Assembly: GCF_000757885.1 (NCBI RefSeq) | Contig: NZ_JQCR01000002.1 | Location: 1,178,001-1,242,000, forward strand | Origin: Paenibacillus wynnii | GTDB lineage: Bacteria; Bacillota; Bacilli; Paenibacillales; Paenibacillaceae | Length of the DNA stretch: 64,000 nt | Reading direction: 5' to 3' | In this document: piece by piece, positions 16,868 through 26,552 of the stretch | Position numbering within the stretch: position 1 is the stretch's first letter | Layout: each line of letters opens with the position of its first letter | Made by a program: the position numbers and the translations under genes | Notes under the pieces: model-generated | Databases searched by the model: none | What the model was told of the DNA's origin: nothing | Seen by the model: only the letters and a program-made list of their open reading frames with translations

Positions 16868-18051
16868 CCTTGCCCTCCAATCGTCTTCCTCCACGCCCAT
16901 AAGATCGGCCTCAATGGAACATAGAGAAAATGTAGACTTTTCGGTAACGGTAACGTCTCCGCATCCTCCGGGTACGGAAATAGAAAGCTCAGAACGAACA
17001 AGAACTTACGACTAAATGTCAATAATGCGAATTGATGCCGCTTATGATAACTCTCTACTTCAGGTGGAATAGGAGGTGAATGCAGATTAACCATCCGTTC
17101 CAGATAAAATAGGGCTTCTTGCGCCAATCGTCTGGACTTGCTGGTACTCTCCATAGGCTGTAGCTGAGAATCTATCGAAACAGATAGCAAACTTGAAGTA
17201 AGCGCCAGCGCCTGTCCTCCAATGTAATAATAATGATGCTTACGGAGAAGAGCGATAAGCTTCGGAGCGGTAAGCGGCTGTAGAAGCAGCTGCTTAATAT
17301 CCAGCAGCCAACGTATTCTCGACCAACCATGTCTTGCTCCATGGGATACAAGAAAGAGGAACAAATCTTCACGTCCCAAATAATAAATGGGGTGCTTGGT
17401 TAAACTGCTTGTTCTTCTACGCTTCCACAAATCGGGAAATGCCGGTTCTTTAGAAGGAGCAGGGTTAAGCCTCCAATGAAGTTCAACCTTGATACCCTTC
17501 CCGGAATGAAAGAATACAATATGATGATGTCTCCACTTCCAATCATTCAAAACGGTACGTATGTAATCATCTTTGAGATAACCCTGCTGAAGCAGGATTT
17601 CTTCTGCCTTTGACAAATCTTCAATAGAAAGAATCAAATCCAGATCGCAAGAGGTTCTAAGCGAGATATCCCCGTAAAGATCCTTAGCAATAACTGGCCC
17701 CTTTAAGAAAAGACAATCAATATCGTGTTCTGCAAACAGCTTGCCGACCTGTTCCATCTCACCGCTTAAATGAAGCATCTGAAAGGTGTTCTTGGTATAT
17801 AAGTCATGCATTGTCCTAACGACCCAGGTTGGAACCCATATTTCGTTCATAGGCTTAAGCCGCCCATAAAGATAAGGGTAAACTCTATGATGCCGGGCAA
17901 GTTCTATAAAGATCTCCCAATCGGTCTCCCGGAACAACTCCGGTTGAGACTCAGGCAGATCATTAGGATTATGGTCTTCAGCAAGAAATGCAATCAACAG
18001 CCGCATTTCTTTTGATAAAGTACCAGTGCTAAGACCCAGAGCATTTCCCAT
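16864..18051 (-). CDS. Uncharacterised nucleotidyltransferase family protein (NTP_transf_5-like)
   Basis: 395 residues from ATG 18051, with GAGGAG 7 nt upstream. The middle shows FLKGPVIAKDLYGDISLRTS followed by CDLDLILSIEDL, the D-x-D metal site of nucleotidyltransferases, and then VELHWRLN. Homologues occur near paeninodin-type lasso genes and in capsule loci, with unknown substrate. Here it heads the second EPS unit and has its own SinR-type operator, about 10 kb from the lasso operon. It could modify a sugar, a lipid carrier or even the lasso peptide; the sequence does not decide. Confidence 0.75.
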   Translation of the reverse strand: MGNALGLSTGTLSKEMRLLIAFLAEDHNPNDLPESQPELFRETDWEIFIELARHHRVYPYLYGRLKPMNEIWVPTWVVRTMHDLYTKNTFQMLHLSGEMEQVGKLFAEHDIDCLFLKGPVIAKDLYGDISLRTSCDLDLILSIEDLSKAEEILLQQGYLKDDYIRTVLNDWKWRHHHIVFFHSGKGIKVELHWRLNPAPSKEPAFPDLWKRRRTSSLTKHPIYYLGREDLFLFLVSHGARHGWSRIRWLLDIKQLLLQPLTAPKLIALLRKHHYYYIGGQALALTSSLLSVSIDSQLQPMESTSKSRRLAQEALFYLERMVNLHSPPIPPEVESYHKRHQFALLTFSRKFLFVLSFLFPYPEDAETLPLPKSLHFLYVPLRPILWAWRKTIGGQG

Positions 18052-18100
18052 GGGGTTTCTCCTCACTCTAAGCAGATAACGAACAAAGTTAATGCTTTTT

Positions 18101-18154
18101 GTTCTATTTAACGAACACAAATAAAGCGTAACACTCTATCTGGAAAGTTGTCAA
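18101..18154 (-). promoter_or_regulatory. Promoter and SinR-type operator of the second EPS unit
   Basis: On the minus strand TTGACA (18154-18149) and TACGCT (18130-18125) are 18 nt apart. The imperfect palindrome GTTCTATTTAACGAAC (18101-18116) covers the start of transcription, the same layout as at the lasso promoter. A further element, ATAACGAACAAA (18076-18087), lies between operator and gene. The identical 12-mer occurs at 39103-39114 and, inverted, at 28059-28070. Confidence 0.65.
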
Positions 18155-18241
18155 TTGATTGTTACAAAAAGCTACAAATTACACTGGCTCACCAGATGAA
18201 TATGATATAGTTTGAGAATAGAAACGGGGGCTGATGGAGTT

Positions 18242-18898
18242 TTGGAAAAGATCATTGTATTCGGTGCAGGAGGCCACGCCAAAGCCGTAATTGATGTTAT
18301 TGAGAAAGCAGGTTTGTACGAGATCATCGGAATACTGGACAGCTATAAGACACCAGGCTCCATAGTTTACGGTTATGAAATTCTTGGTGATGAGCAGGTG
18401 GTTTCCAACATGGGGGGCCAAATCTATGGCGGTATTATAGCTATCGGGGATAATTGGAGACGATCACAGCTCGTTAACCAGTTAACTTCCATACATCCGG
18501 ACTTCAATTTCATTTCTGCTGTGCATCCCTCCGCCATGGTCGCTAAAGGCACTGTCATAGGACAGGGAAGTGTGATTATGGCCGGTGCTGTAATCGGCAG
18601 CGATACGATCATCGGTGATCATTGCATTCTTTACTCCCAAGCCTCGGTTGATCATGATAGTACGTTAGGAAACTTCGTGACCTTCGCTCCCAATACCGCT
18701 ACCGGCGGAAATGTACATATCGGTGATTTCAGCGTGATCTCCATAGGTGCCAATATCATCCACTCTATTGTCATTGGAGAACATACAGTTATTGGGGCAG
18801 GATCCACCGTATTATCTAATATCTCGGACTACTGTGTAGCCTACGGCACTCCTGCCCGAATTGTACGTACCCGTCTGCTTGGGGAACGCTACCTATAG
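18242..18898 (+). CDS. PglD/NeuD-like sugar N- or O-acetyltransferase
   Basis: 218 residues from TTG 18242; a TTG at 18212 lies almost on the likely -10 (TATGAT or TATAGT at 18201-18211) and is less plausible. The N-terminal Rossmann half starts KIIVFGAGGHAKAVIDVI, and the C-terminal left-handed beta-helix has many hexapeptide units (GTVIGQGSVIMAGAVIG, HSIVIGEHTVIGAG) and the active-site His in SVDHDS. This is the PglD pattern: acetyl-CoA-dependent acetylation of UDP-4-amino-sugar to UDP-diNAcBac. It is the only plus-strand gene in the EPS locus, convergent with the matching aminotransferase gene. Confidence 0.86.
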   Translation: MEKIIVFGAGGHAKAVIDVIEKAGLYEIIGILDSYKTPGSIVYGYEILGDEQVVSNMGGQIYGGIIAIGDNWRRSQLVNQLTSIHPDFNFISAVHPSAMVAKGTVIGQGSVIMAGAVIGSDTIIGDHCILYSQASVDHDSTLGNFVTFAPNTATGGNVHIGDFSVISIGANIIHSIVIGEHTVIGAGSTVLSNISDYCVAYGTPARIVRTRLLGERYL

Positions 18899-18926
18899 CC
18901 AATAGAGAATAGAGCGATAATGAAGA

Positions 18927-20093
18927 TTAGCGGGACTGGGGAGAAACAGTCATTAAAGATTCCTCAATACAAGTAATCACTCTTTGCTGTTCACCCAGAC
19001 TCATGCTGGAACCCGAAGGTAGGCACAGTCCGGTCTGGAATAACTGCTCGGATACACAAGATTCATCGTTATGGGAATAGAACAAGCTACCTGCGAATAA
19101 TGGCTGCATATGGAGAGGCTTCCATACAGGCCGTGCCTCTATATTTTGATCCGCCAACGCCTTTAGCAACTCTGGCAGCTTAATTCCGTTTTCTTCCTCG
19201 TCAACAGTAAGGGCCGTCAGCCAGCGGTTTGACTTTGTACCTGCCAGCTCAGGCATGAAGTGGAGTCTATCTATCCCCCCGAGTGCAACCTTGTACCTAT
19301 CGAATATAGCCCTTCTCGATTCCACCCGCTCATCCAGCACCTGCAACTGTGCTCTGCCTACACCGGCCAGAAGATTGCTTAACCGGTAATTGTAGCCCAT
19401 AATGCTGTGCTGGTAATGCGGAGCAGGATCTCTGGCCTGAGTCGCCAGAAAACGCGCTTTTCTCAAGGCTTCCTCATCATTCGAAATGAGCATTCCTCCA
19501 CCGGAGGTGGTGATAATCTTATTGCCATTAAAGGAAAAGATTCCGAATTTCCCAAGCGATCCGCTAGGCTGTCCTTGGTATGTAGACCCAAGCGATTCAG
19601 CAGCATCTTCAATAAGCGGAATATCGTACTGATTGCAGAGGGATAGAAGTTCATTCATCTTGGCACTTTGCCCATATAAATGCACTACGATGACGGCTTT
19701 GGGAAGCTTGCCTATACGATTAGCCTCTTCCAGAGCACGCTGCAGGGCGCTTGGAGACATGTTCCATGTATCAGGTTCAGAGTCTATGAAGACAGGCTCT
19801 GCGTTCAGGTAGCAGATGGGATTCGCACTCGCTACAAAAGTTAGAGTCGAGCAAAACACCAGGTCTCCCTTACCGACTTCAAGCAGCTGCAGGGCAATAT
19901 GAAGGGCTGCGGTACCAGAGCTCAATGCCGCGGCATCCCGCACGCCCGAATAGTCGGCAATCTCTTGTTCAAAGGCATCTACATTGGGTCCAAGCGGAGC
20001 GATCCAGTTGGTCTCGAAAGCTTCATTTATATAGTATTGTTCTCTACCGCTCATGTGAGGCGGAGACAGAAAGATCCGATTATTGGTTGTCAT
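18927..20093 (-). CDS. PglE-like DegT/DnrJ/EryC1 sugar aminotransferase
   Basis: 388 residues from ATG 20093, preceded by GAGGGTGAG. PLP-dependent fold-type I aminotransferase of the sugar family: SSGTAALHIAL for phosphate binding, EDAAESLGS with the PLP-contacting Asp, and FSFNGNKIITTSGGGM containing the Schiff-base Lys. With a 4,6-dehydratase (24676-26523), a PglD-like acetyltransferase and a PglC-like transferase in the same locus, the likely reaction is amination of UDP-4-keto-6-deoxy-GlcNAc. It ends the first EPS unit, 28 bp from the convergent acetyltransferase gene, with no clear terminator between. Confidence 0.9.
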   Translation of the reverse strand: MTTNNRIFLSPPHMSGREQYYINEAFETNWIAPLGPNVDAFEQEIADYSGVRDAAALSSGTAALHIALQLLEVGKGDLVFCSTLTFVASANPICYLNAEPVFIDSEPDTWNMSPSALQRALEEANRIGKLPKAVIVVHLYGQSAKMNELLSLCNQYDIPLIEDAAESLGSTYQGQPSGSLGKFGIFSFNGNKIITTSGGGMLISNDEEALRKARFLATQARDPAPHYQHSIMGYNYRLSNLLAGVGRAQLQVLDERVESRRAIFDRYKVALGGIDRLHFMPELAGTKSNRWLTALTVDEEENGIKLPELLKALADQNIEARPVWKPLHMQPLFAGSLFYSHNDESCVSEQLFQTGLCLPSGSSMSLGEQQRVITCIEESLMTVSPQSR

Positions 20094-20098
20094 AGGTC

Positions 20099-20713
20099 TC
20101 ACCCTCTACTTCCCTCTTCATTTTTAGCAGCTCCTTGGAACATCGGCATGGTAGCATGATCCGCACTATTAATACCCTCAGTCTTAACCACCTTAAGCAG
20201 CGTAAGCCATAATATTTTGAGATCCAGAATGAAGCTGTAGTGGTCCACATACCAGATATCCAGTTTGAACTTTTCCTCCCAGGAGATCGTGTTGCGGCCG
20301 TTAACCTGAGCCCAGCCAGTAATTCCGGGTTTAACCTCATGTCTTCTGGCCTGCTCCTGTGAATACAGCGGCAGATAGTCCACTAACAACGGCCTAGGGC
20401 CCACCAGACTGATATCACCTTTGAGCACATTCCATAGTTGCGGAAGCTCATCCAGACTATATTTTCTCAGAAACTTTCCGAAAGTGGTTAAGCGGAGATG
20501 ATCAGACAACAACTGACCCGTGGAATCCGACTCATCTGTCATCGTCCGGAACTTAAATACGTAAAAGGACTTCCCCTGCAGACCCGGTCGGCTTTGCTTA
20601 AAAAGGACCGGTGATCCTAGCTTGATGCGAACGAGAAGAGCCGTAATGGTGATCACCGGCAGAAACACAAGAAATACGGGAATGGTAACTATGAGATCAA
20701 ATATTCGCTTCAT
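20099..20713 (-). CDS. Initiating phosphoglycosyl transferase (PglC-like)
   Basis: 204 residues, the size of the minimal catalytic unit PglC. A re-entrant N-terminal hydrophobic helix ([20 protein letters not shown]) precedes the bacterial sugar transferase domain: [42 protein letters not shown] and [14 protein letters not shown]. It should transfer a sugar-1-phosphate, here perhaps diNAcBac-phosphate, from UDP-sugar to undecaprenyl phosphate and so start the repeat unit. Overlap with the aminotransferase message and AGGGAGC 8 nt before the ATG support operon membership. Confidence 0.93.
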   Translation of the reverse strand: MKRIFDLIVTIPVFLVFLPVITITALLVRIKLGSPVLFKQSRPGLQGKSFYVFKFRTMTDESDSTGQLLSDHLRLTTFGKFLRKYSLDELPQLWNVLKGDISLVGPRPLLVDYLPLYSQEQARRHEVKPGITGWAQVNGRNTISWEEKFKLDIWYVDHYSFILDLKILWLTLLKVVKTEGINSADHATMPMFQGAAKNEEGSRG

Positions 20714-20726
20714 ATCCAGTAGCTCC

Positions 20727-21461
20727 CTAAGAGAAAATCTTCCTTATTCTCGATACATTCTCATGACCGATTACTCGGCTAACCGTTTTCTTGAGCTGAC
20801 TTCTCATCCGAATATGAAAAGGCAGCCAGGATTGGGCAAAATGATGTATCGTGTAGCTTTCCTCCGTAATATAGTTCCCTCCATTAATATAATCGTAAGG
20901 ACTAAAGTAGCAGCGCGGGTAAAAGATTACGCCGTTGGTAAGTGCCTGGTACTTTCCATTCAGCTGCAAGCCGTGTTCACGGCAGATATTGCTAATCACG
21001 GTAGTATTGGTGGTAGTATCGTAAGAACCGTCAGAACGCTTAAAACTTCTGGAGTTATAATACTCCATCAATTCTCTAATCCAGCCATGTCCCTTCACTG
21101 CGCCCATTGTTCCTGATTGGAGAAAGCTCTCATCCTCAAAACCTGAAAAAGCGTCATGTACTAGAAAACGGTCCAGCGGCTGAATAACTTCAACATCGGT
21201 ATCCATATAAATACCGCCCCGTTCATATAAAGCATGCAGCCGTACATAATCACTCACAAAAGCAAATTTTCTAGCCTCGTAGGCCTCTCGAACGTATGGA
21301 TTGGCGTTGATGTCAAAGTTATCTTCATTCCATTCCATAAATTCATAACCTTGTAAATATTTTTTCCAACTAATGATGCACTTTTGCAGGATTTTTGGCT
21401 TTGCTCCTCTTCCAAACCAGCAATAGTGGATAATCCTTGGAATTTTCTCTACATCCTCCAT
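20727..21461 (-). CDS. GT32 family glycosyltransferase (DXD capsular transferase)
   Basis: 244 residues. Starts [12 protein letters not shown], then [35 protein letters not shown]; the DTD is the DXD donor and metal motif of family 32. AAGGAG lies 9 nt before the ATG. It lies between the polymerase and the initiating transferase in the first EPS unit. The donor sugar is unknown, though related enzymes often use galactose or mannose nucleotides. Confidence 0.88.
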   Translation of the reverse strand: MEDVEKIPRIIHYCWFGRGAKPKILQKCIISWKKYLQGYEFMEWNEDNFDINANPYVREAYEARKFAFVSDYVRLHALYERGGIYMDTDVEVIQPLDRFLVHDAFSGFEDESFLQSGTMGAVKGHGWIRELMEYYNSRSFKRSDGSYDTTTNTTVISNICREHGLQLNGKYQALTNGVIFYPRCYFSPYDYINGGNYITEESYTIHHFAQSWLPFHIRMRSQLKKTVSRVIGHENVSRIRKIFS

Positions 21462-21474
21462 CTAAATTTCTCCT

Positions 21475-22548
21475 TTATAGAAACCACTTTAGATAGTCGC
21501 TCCTGTATTGAAGTCCCAGTGTAATCACATTCTCATAGAAGAAAAAGATGAGATAGATGATCAAAAAACTTAAAAATACGAGCTTTTGATCTTTCTTGCG
21601 GAACACCTTGACTACCCATGTGGTCAATATGATCTGATATAGCGTAAAGTAGATGGCCAGTCTGGCAAAAATCCAGTTTTGTGTAGAAATAATCATTAGG
21701 AGCAACCCGATTAATGAGAGATTCACTATAATATCAATGTGTGGAAACAGCATCCTCAGCTTCTCTCTTCCCAGAAAAGCAATGACAAGCGGCAGTGCAT
21801 AAAATGCGACGCGGAAGACATTTGCACCGCCTTCACTAAAGCTTTGATACTCACCATATTGAGTATCCTTAATAGCAGAGAAGAGAATATCCGAGAACTG
21901 ATTGAAGCCTAGAACAATTAGGACCGCCAATCCCAGCATTAAAAACGATGCCGTTGTCCAAGCCTTTCTACGCACAATAAAGTAAATGGGAATCAGGATT
22001 AAGGCGCTTTGATGAAACAATGCGGCAAACAAAACAACGAGCATATACTTCTTCCAGCTGCCCTCCAGAATATATTTGGTGGCGGCAAAGATAATGGCAG
22101 CTGTAAGGTACTGTCTAATCCCGTTCATCGAGACGATAAATGCACCCGATGTAATATAGAGGTAAACTGCCAGATCAAACAATCTTGCATACTTGTACAG
22201 CACCATTACAATCAAGAAATTGGTAATCAAGGCTGTAACTACAATTAGGATTTGCGGATCGTCAGTATAGCTTTTCAATACCATTTGAAGAATACCGAAG
22301 CCGATATCCTTGTTCTGAAGGATCCCCAGCCACGACAAATCGTCAACGCGATAAGAGTGCATGTAAAAGAAGGTATCACCAATATTGTTCCTCAGGCCCG
22401 AGCAGATCACAATCACAGCAGCAACGACGTAAGCAAAGAACTTACTGGGTCTAATGAATACAGGGCTGTTCATATTGGGTACAGCATAATAACGGGCAAG
22501 AAATGAGAAGAAAAAACCCACCATGAGCGTAAGCCAAATGATCGTCAT
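21475..22548 (-). CDS. EpsG-like polysaccharide polymerase
   Basis: About 357 residues from ATG 22548, with AAAGGGATGA upstream; the longer frame beginning 20 codons earlier has no ribosome site. Roughly ten hydrophobic helices, with RNNIGDTFFYMHSY after the second and GAFIVSMNGIRQYLTAAIIF, are typical of the EpsG family, which polymerises lipid-linked repeat units (Wzy role). Placed beside glycosyltransferases and near the PglC-like enzyme. Confidence 0.88.
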   Translation of the reverse strand: MTIIWLTLMVGFFFSFLARYYAVPNMNSPVFIRPSKFFAYVVAAVIVICSGLRNNIGDTFFYMHSYRVDDLSWLGILQNKDIGFGILQMVLKSYTDDPQILIVVTALITNFLIVMVLYKYARLFDLAVYLYITSGAFIVSMNGIRQYLTAAIIFAATKYILEGSWKKYMLVVLFAALFHQSALILIPIYFIVRRKAWTTASFLMLGLAVLIVLGFNQFSDILFSAIKDTQYGEYQSFSEGGANVFRVAFYALPLVIAFLGREKLRMLFPHIDIIVNLSLIGLLLMIISTQNWIFARLAIYFTLYQIILTTWVVKVFRKKDQKLVFLSFLIIYLIFFFYENVITLGLQYRSDYLKWFL

Positions 22549-22561
22549 GCGCTCATCCCTT

Positions 22562-23449
22562 TCAGCTGCTAGTCTTTGTCTTGGACATAATGTACAGATA
22601 TAGAGCAAAACCTGGGAACAACGTGAGTAAGGTAAGTAGCTTTTCCGGTGTTTCTCTAAGCATCCTTTTATTCCTCGTCATCAATGAACTGGATACATAG
22701 TGTATGGATTGCCTAATCTTGAAGGGTATCCCCGCAAAGGGCAGCTTCATTAATTCCACCCGATAAAAGGCAAAGCCCTTCGGATTCCTCCGGTATTGCT
22801 TGAGCATATTGCGAGTAGATCCATCTGGAAGGTACTCTACACAACACAGAACTTCATTCATAATCAAGAGCTCATAATGGATATCCAGCATGTAATACTT
22901 GTAAGCCAAGCCCACATAATTCTCACCCTCAAACAAGGGGTATGGATATTCCTTCATTAACGCCGTACGGTATACCAGCTTCTTGTCCCCCGTTACACCA
23001 TACTTGTAGTAAAGGTCAAACAATGTGGCTGTCTTCACATTCTCAGGTAACCGTGTTCCGATAATTTCACCGTTGAAATAACTATCCAGACCAATAAATC
23101 CGCTTACCTTATCACTCCCATGCTGCTTCCAGAACGATATTATTTTCTCAACGGCATCTTCCGGCATATAATCATCCGAATCGATACATACATTCAGTTC
23201 GGTCTTAATATGCTCGTAGGCAGAGTTATGTGCACCGTGCATTCCCTGATTCTGCTGCCGATAATAACGGATAGATACCAAGTTCTCCTGCATCCACCGC
23301 TCTACGATTTCCGAAGTGTTGTCTGTGGAACCGTCATCGATGATCAGCCACTCAAAATCCGTATTGGATTGCCGCGCAAGACTCTCATATAGTACATGTA
23401 AGCAGTAGGCGCGATTATAGGTGGGTGTAAATACAGTTAAAGTTCTCAT
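22562..23449 (-). CDS. GT2 family glycosyltransferase
   Basis: 295 residues from ATG 23449, with GAGGTGA directly upstream; the 13-codon extension lacks a site. Motifs: LTVFTPTYNRAYCL, LIIDDGSTDNTSEIVERW, and NVCIDSDDYMPEDA, where DSDD is the DXD site. C-terminal helices may touch the membrane (LTLFPGFALYLYIMS). Functions in the first EPS unit; sugar unknown. Confidence 0.88.
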   Translation of the reverse strand: MRTLTVFTPTYNRAYCLHVLYESLARQSNTDFEWLIIDDGSTDNTSEIVERWMQENLVSIRYYRQQNQGMHGAHNSAYEHIKTELNVCIDSDDYMPEDAVEKIISFWKQHGSDKVSGFIGLDSYFNGEIIGTRLPENVKTATLFDLYYKYGVTGDKKLVYRTALMKEYPYPLFEGENYVGLAYKYYMLDIHYELLIMNEVLCCVEYLPDGSTRNMLKQYRRNPKGFAFYRVELMKLPFAGIPFKIRQSIHYVSSSLMTRNKRMLRETPEKLLTLLTLFPGFALYLYIMSKTKTSS

Positions 23450-23488
23450 GTTCACCTCATAATAGAAGTAATATTTGGGATTCCACAC

Positions 23489-24655
23489 TTATCTAAGACC
23501 TGACAGCTGTAGAAGTTCTGCGGTAGCTGCGGGATGCTCCATAAGCGGGGTATAAATTCGGCTTAACTGTTCTCTTACCTGTCTCAGATCGTACTTCTTG
23601 ATATATTCCGAGCTCTGCTTGCCCATTCGCTGCTTAATCACATCAGACTTTGCGAGCGTCAGCATATGGTTAGACATCTCATGAACCTGCTCAGGATCAC
23701 ATAGGAAACCATTCTCATCAACTTTCACTAATTCCAGATGTCCTCTGTTGCGTGTTGCAACCACAGGCAGTCCGCAGGCCATCGCTTCCATGATGTTAAC
23801 GGGAAGACCTTCTCTCAAGCTTCCTGAAACAGCAATATCACATAAAGGCAGGAGCTTATAGATATCGTTACGGTAACCGAGAAACTCAACCCTGTCTCCC
23901 ACACCGAGCTGTGCAGCCAGTTCTCTGCATTCCTCCTGCAGGCTTCCCCGACCCGCGAACAGCAGTTTAGCCTGAGGAACCTGATCCTTAATCTTGGCAA
24001 GGGATCTGATCAGCAGCTGATGATTCTTATTGCGATTGAATTCAGCGGCATAGAACATAAGAAAGTCATTGGGATCATAGGACAACGCCTTCCTTAGAAG
24101 AGCTTTCTCCGCCTGCGCTATAGGTCTATACCGTTCGGTGTTGATTCCCACTCCGTATACATGCTCAATCTGCTTCGCTTTAAACCTGTGATTTACGGCC
24201 AGGCTGTAATCCTCATTATTTATTGTGATTAAACAGTCCGTGAGGCGGGAGAGATTCTTCTCAATCGGGTAATACATTGCCCAGTTCAGAAGAGAAGATC
24301 CTTTGCAGAAATGAAATCCATGTGCAGTATAAATGACCTTTGTCCCTTTTTTTCTCGATCCTCTGGCTGCCAGCCGGGCAAGAACACCACCCATAGGTGT
24401 GTGAGAATGGATGATTTGATAATCATTCTGATCCATAATATCTTTCAACTGACGGTACGCTGCTAAGTTATTTCGGCTAAAGGGCGAGCGTTCCAAAGGG
24501 ATATTAAATTTCTTATCTACAAAAGGGAGCTCCATCTCGCCCTGTGCGGCAACATGGACTTCCCAATTCTGCTGCTTGAACCATTCCAGCACAGGCAAAT
24601 GAAATGAGCTGAAATGAAAGTCGACGGTTGCACAAAATAATATTTTATTGGACAT
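23489..24655 (-). CDS. GT4 glycosyltransferase (EpsD/PglA-like)
   Basis: 388 residues from ATG 24655, preceded by GGGGAGG. Begins SNKILFCATVDFHFSSFHLP, then IIHSHTPMGGVLARLAAR, the signature of the EpsD/PglA group that adds an N-acetylhexosamine to the first lipid-linked sugar. The donor site is GSLREGLPVNIMEAMACGLPVVAT. Following the PglF-like gene, it is a good candidate for the second sugar of the repeat, on top of a diNAcBac-type residue. Confidence 0.9.
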   Translation of the reverse strand: MSNKILFCATVDFHFSSFHLPVLEWFKQQNWEVHVAAQGEMELPFVDKKFNIPLERSPFSRNNLAAYRQLKDIMDQNDYQIIHSHTPMGGVLARLAARGSRKKGTKVIYTAHGFHFCKGSSLLNWAMYYPIEKNLSRLTDCLITINNEDYSLAVNHRFKAKQIEHVYGVGINTERYRPIAQAEKALLRKALSYDPNDFLMFYAAEFNRNKNHQLLIRSLAKIKDQVPQAKLLFAGRGSLQEECRELAAQLGVGDRVEFLGYRNDIYKLLPLCDIAVSGSLREGLPVNIMEAMACGLPVVATRNRGHLELVKVDENGFLCDPEQVHEMSNHMLTLAKSDVIKQRMGKQSSEYIKKYDLRQVREQLSRIYTPLMEHPAATAELLQLSGLR

Positions 24656-24675
24656 TCGCCGCCTCCCCTTCCCGG

Positions 24676-26523
24676 TTACTTCCATCCTACTGTCGCCTTC
24701 ATTAACGGGGCTGCCATTTCAAACCGGTTGTTAGCGATATCAAGCAGCATCTGTCTAAGCTCTTCTATAGTAAGCGTGTCATAGACCTGCAACAGGTGAT
24801 CGACTCCGTCAAAATTCATTTCGGTTGACTTTCCGATATAAATCTTGGGATATACCTGGACGTCATGCACCTCGGTATCCTTAAGAAGCTCTTCATACAT
24901 CTTTTCTCCCGGTCTCATACCGGTGAATTCAATTCCAATCTCTTCAAGAGAATATCCGGACATTCGAATGAGATTCTTCGCTAGATCCACGATCTTCACA
25001 GGTTCACCCATGTCGAGCACGAATACCTCTCCGCCGCGCGCGAGTGCACCCGCTTGGATAACCAACCTGGAGGCCTCCGGTATCGTCATGAAATAACGGA
25101 CCATATCCGGATGGGTGACTGTAACGGGTCCGCCATTCTCAATTTGCTTGCGGAATAATGGAATTACACTCCCCCGGCTTCCAAGAACATTGCCGAAACG
25201 AACGGCAACAAATTTCGTCTGGCTGAAGCGATCCATATGCTGAATAATCATCTCCGCTATCCGTTTGGTGGAGCCCATGACACTGGTTGGATTGACAGCT
25301 TTGTCAGTGGATATCATTACAAAGGTTCCAACCCCCGATAAGCTTGCTGCTCTAGCCGCGTTCATGGTGCCAATAATATTGTTCTTAACTGCTTCTTCCG
25401 GATTCCGCTGCATTAAGGGCACATGCTTATGGGCGGCGGCATGATAGACAACATCCGGGCGATGAAAGTTCATCACACTGATAATTTTGCTCTCATCCTG
25501 AAGATCCGCAATCTCCGTATAGAATTGAACGCCTTGGTCCCTGAACATAGCCTTCAGTTCAATTTCAATGGAGTAAATACTATTCTCGCCATGTCCGAGC
25601 AGAACGAGTTTTTTCGGATTAAATTTAGTGATTTGTCTGCATACCTCCGACCCTATAGAACCGCCAGCCCCTGTAACTAAAACAACCTTGTCGGTGACAT
25701 AGCCCGATATGCTCTCCAGATCCAGCCTTACCAGTTCCCGCCCGAGTAAATCCTCCACTTGTACATCACGGAACTGACTTACGGATACCTTACCGCTCGC
25801 GAGATCCTCAAGCATAGGCATCGTTTGCGTTTTGGCAGTCGTCTTCGCACACTCCGCATAGATCGCCTTAATCTCACTTTTATTGAGTGAGGGAATGGCA
25901 ATAACGATATTGTCGATTTGATACTGCGCTGCGATCTCTTCTATAGATTTCGTACTTCCTACAACGGGGATTCCCATAATATCCAGACCATGCTTTTTGA
26001 CGTTATCGTCTACAAATGCAACAGGTTTAAGCTCTTTATTGAAGCCGGATAGTAATTGTCTGGCTACCATCGTCCCGGCAGATCCTGCTCCAATAATTAA
26101 GGTGCGTCTGGATGGGATCAACGGCAGATCCTGCTTGATGATACGGCCTCTTATGGCACGCCAGCAGAATCTTGAACCTCCGATAAGAAAGATATGCAGC
26201 ATCCAAGTGACAGCCAGCAGCCTATATTGAATCTGTTGAGAAATAACCAATTGAACGGTAGCCGCTGAGATAATCGAGAAGGAAACCACTTTTGCAATTA
26301 GGATCATTTCGCCGATGCTGGCGTATTCCCATGCCTTTTTATAAAGATGGTATACCAAAGCAAACACATGATAGCTCAACAACAAAGTGATGGAACTAAC
26401 CACTACCGGTTGTGTGAAGACATTAAAAGAGGCGTTTACCAAAAAACAGCTGATAAAAATAGCCGACAGTACAATAAGCGAATCCATCAATAACAATACT
26501 GACAATCGATTCTTATAAATCAA
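24676..26523 (-). CDS. PglF/CapD-like UDP-GlcNAc 4,6-dehydratase, membrane-bound
   Basis: 615 residues from TTG 26523, with GGGGTGAG 8 nt upstream. Four N-terminal membrane helices (residues 7-115), a CoA-binding-like Rossmann domain (LIIGAGSAGTMVARQL), then the SDR dehydratase domain: VTGAGGSIGSEVCRQI for NAD, STDKAVNPTSVMGSTKR for catalysis. Met replaces the Tyr of the usual YxxxK, as in PglF/WbpM-type enzymes. Makes UDP-4-keto-6-deoxy-GlcNAc, the substrate for the PglE-like aminotransferase. Confidence 0.92.
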   Translation of the reverse strand: MIYKNRLSVLLLMDSLIVLSAIFISCFLVNASFNVFTQPVVVSSITLLLSYHVFALVYHLYKKAWEYASIGEMILIAKVVSFSIISAATVQLVISQQIQYRLLAVTWMLHIFLIGGSRFCWRAIRGRIIKQDLPLIPSRRTLIIGAGSAGTMVARQLLSGFNKELKPVAFVDDNVKKHGLDIMGIPVVGSTKSIEEIAAQYQIDNIVIAIPSLNKSEIKAIYAECAKTTAKTQTMPMLEDLASGKVSVSQFRDVQVEDLLGRELVRLDLESISGYVTDKVVLVTGAGGSIGSEVCRQITKFNPKKLVLLGHGENSIYSIEIELKAMFRDQGVQFYTEIADLQDESKIISVMNFHRPDVVYHAAAHKHVPLMQRNPEEAVKNNIIGTMNAARAASLSGVGTFVMISTDKAVNPTSVMGSTKRIAEMIIQHMDRFSQTKFVAVRFGNVLGSRGSVIPLFRKQIENGGPVTVTHPDMVRYFMTIPEASRLVIQAGALARGGEVFVLDMGEPVKIVDLAKNLIRMSGYSLEEIGIEFTGMRPGEKMYEELLKDTEVHDVQVYPKIYIGKSTEMNFDGVDHLLQVYDTLTIEELRQMLLDIANNRFEMAAPLMKATVGWK

Positions 26524-26552
26524 TGTTCGCTCACCCCTTCTATACTAAAATG

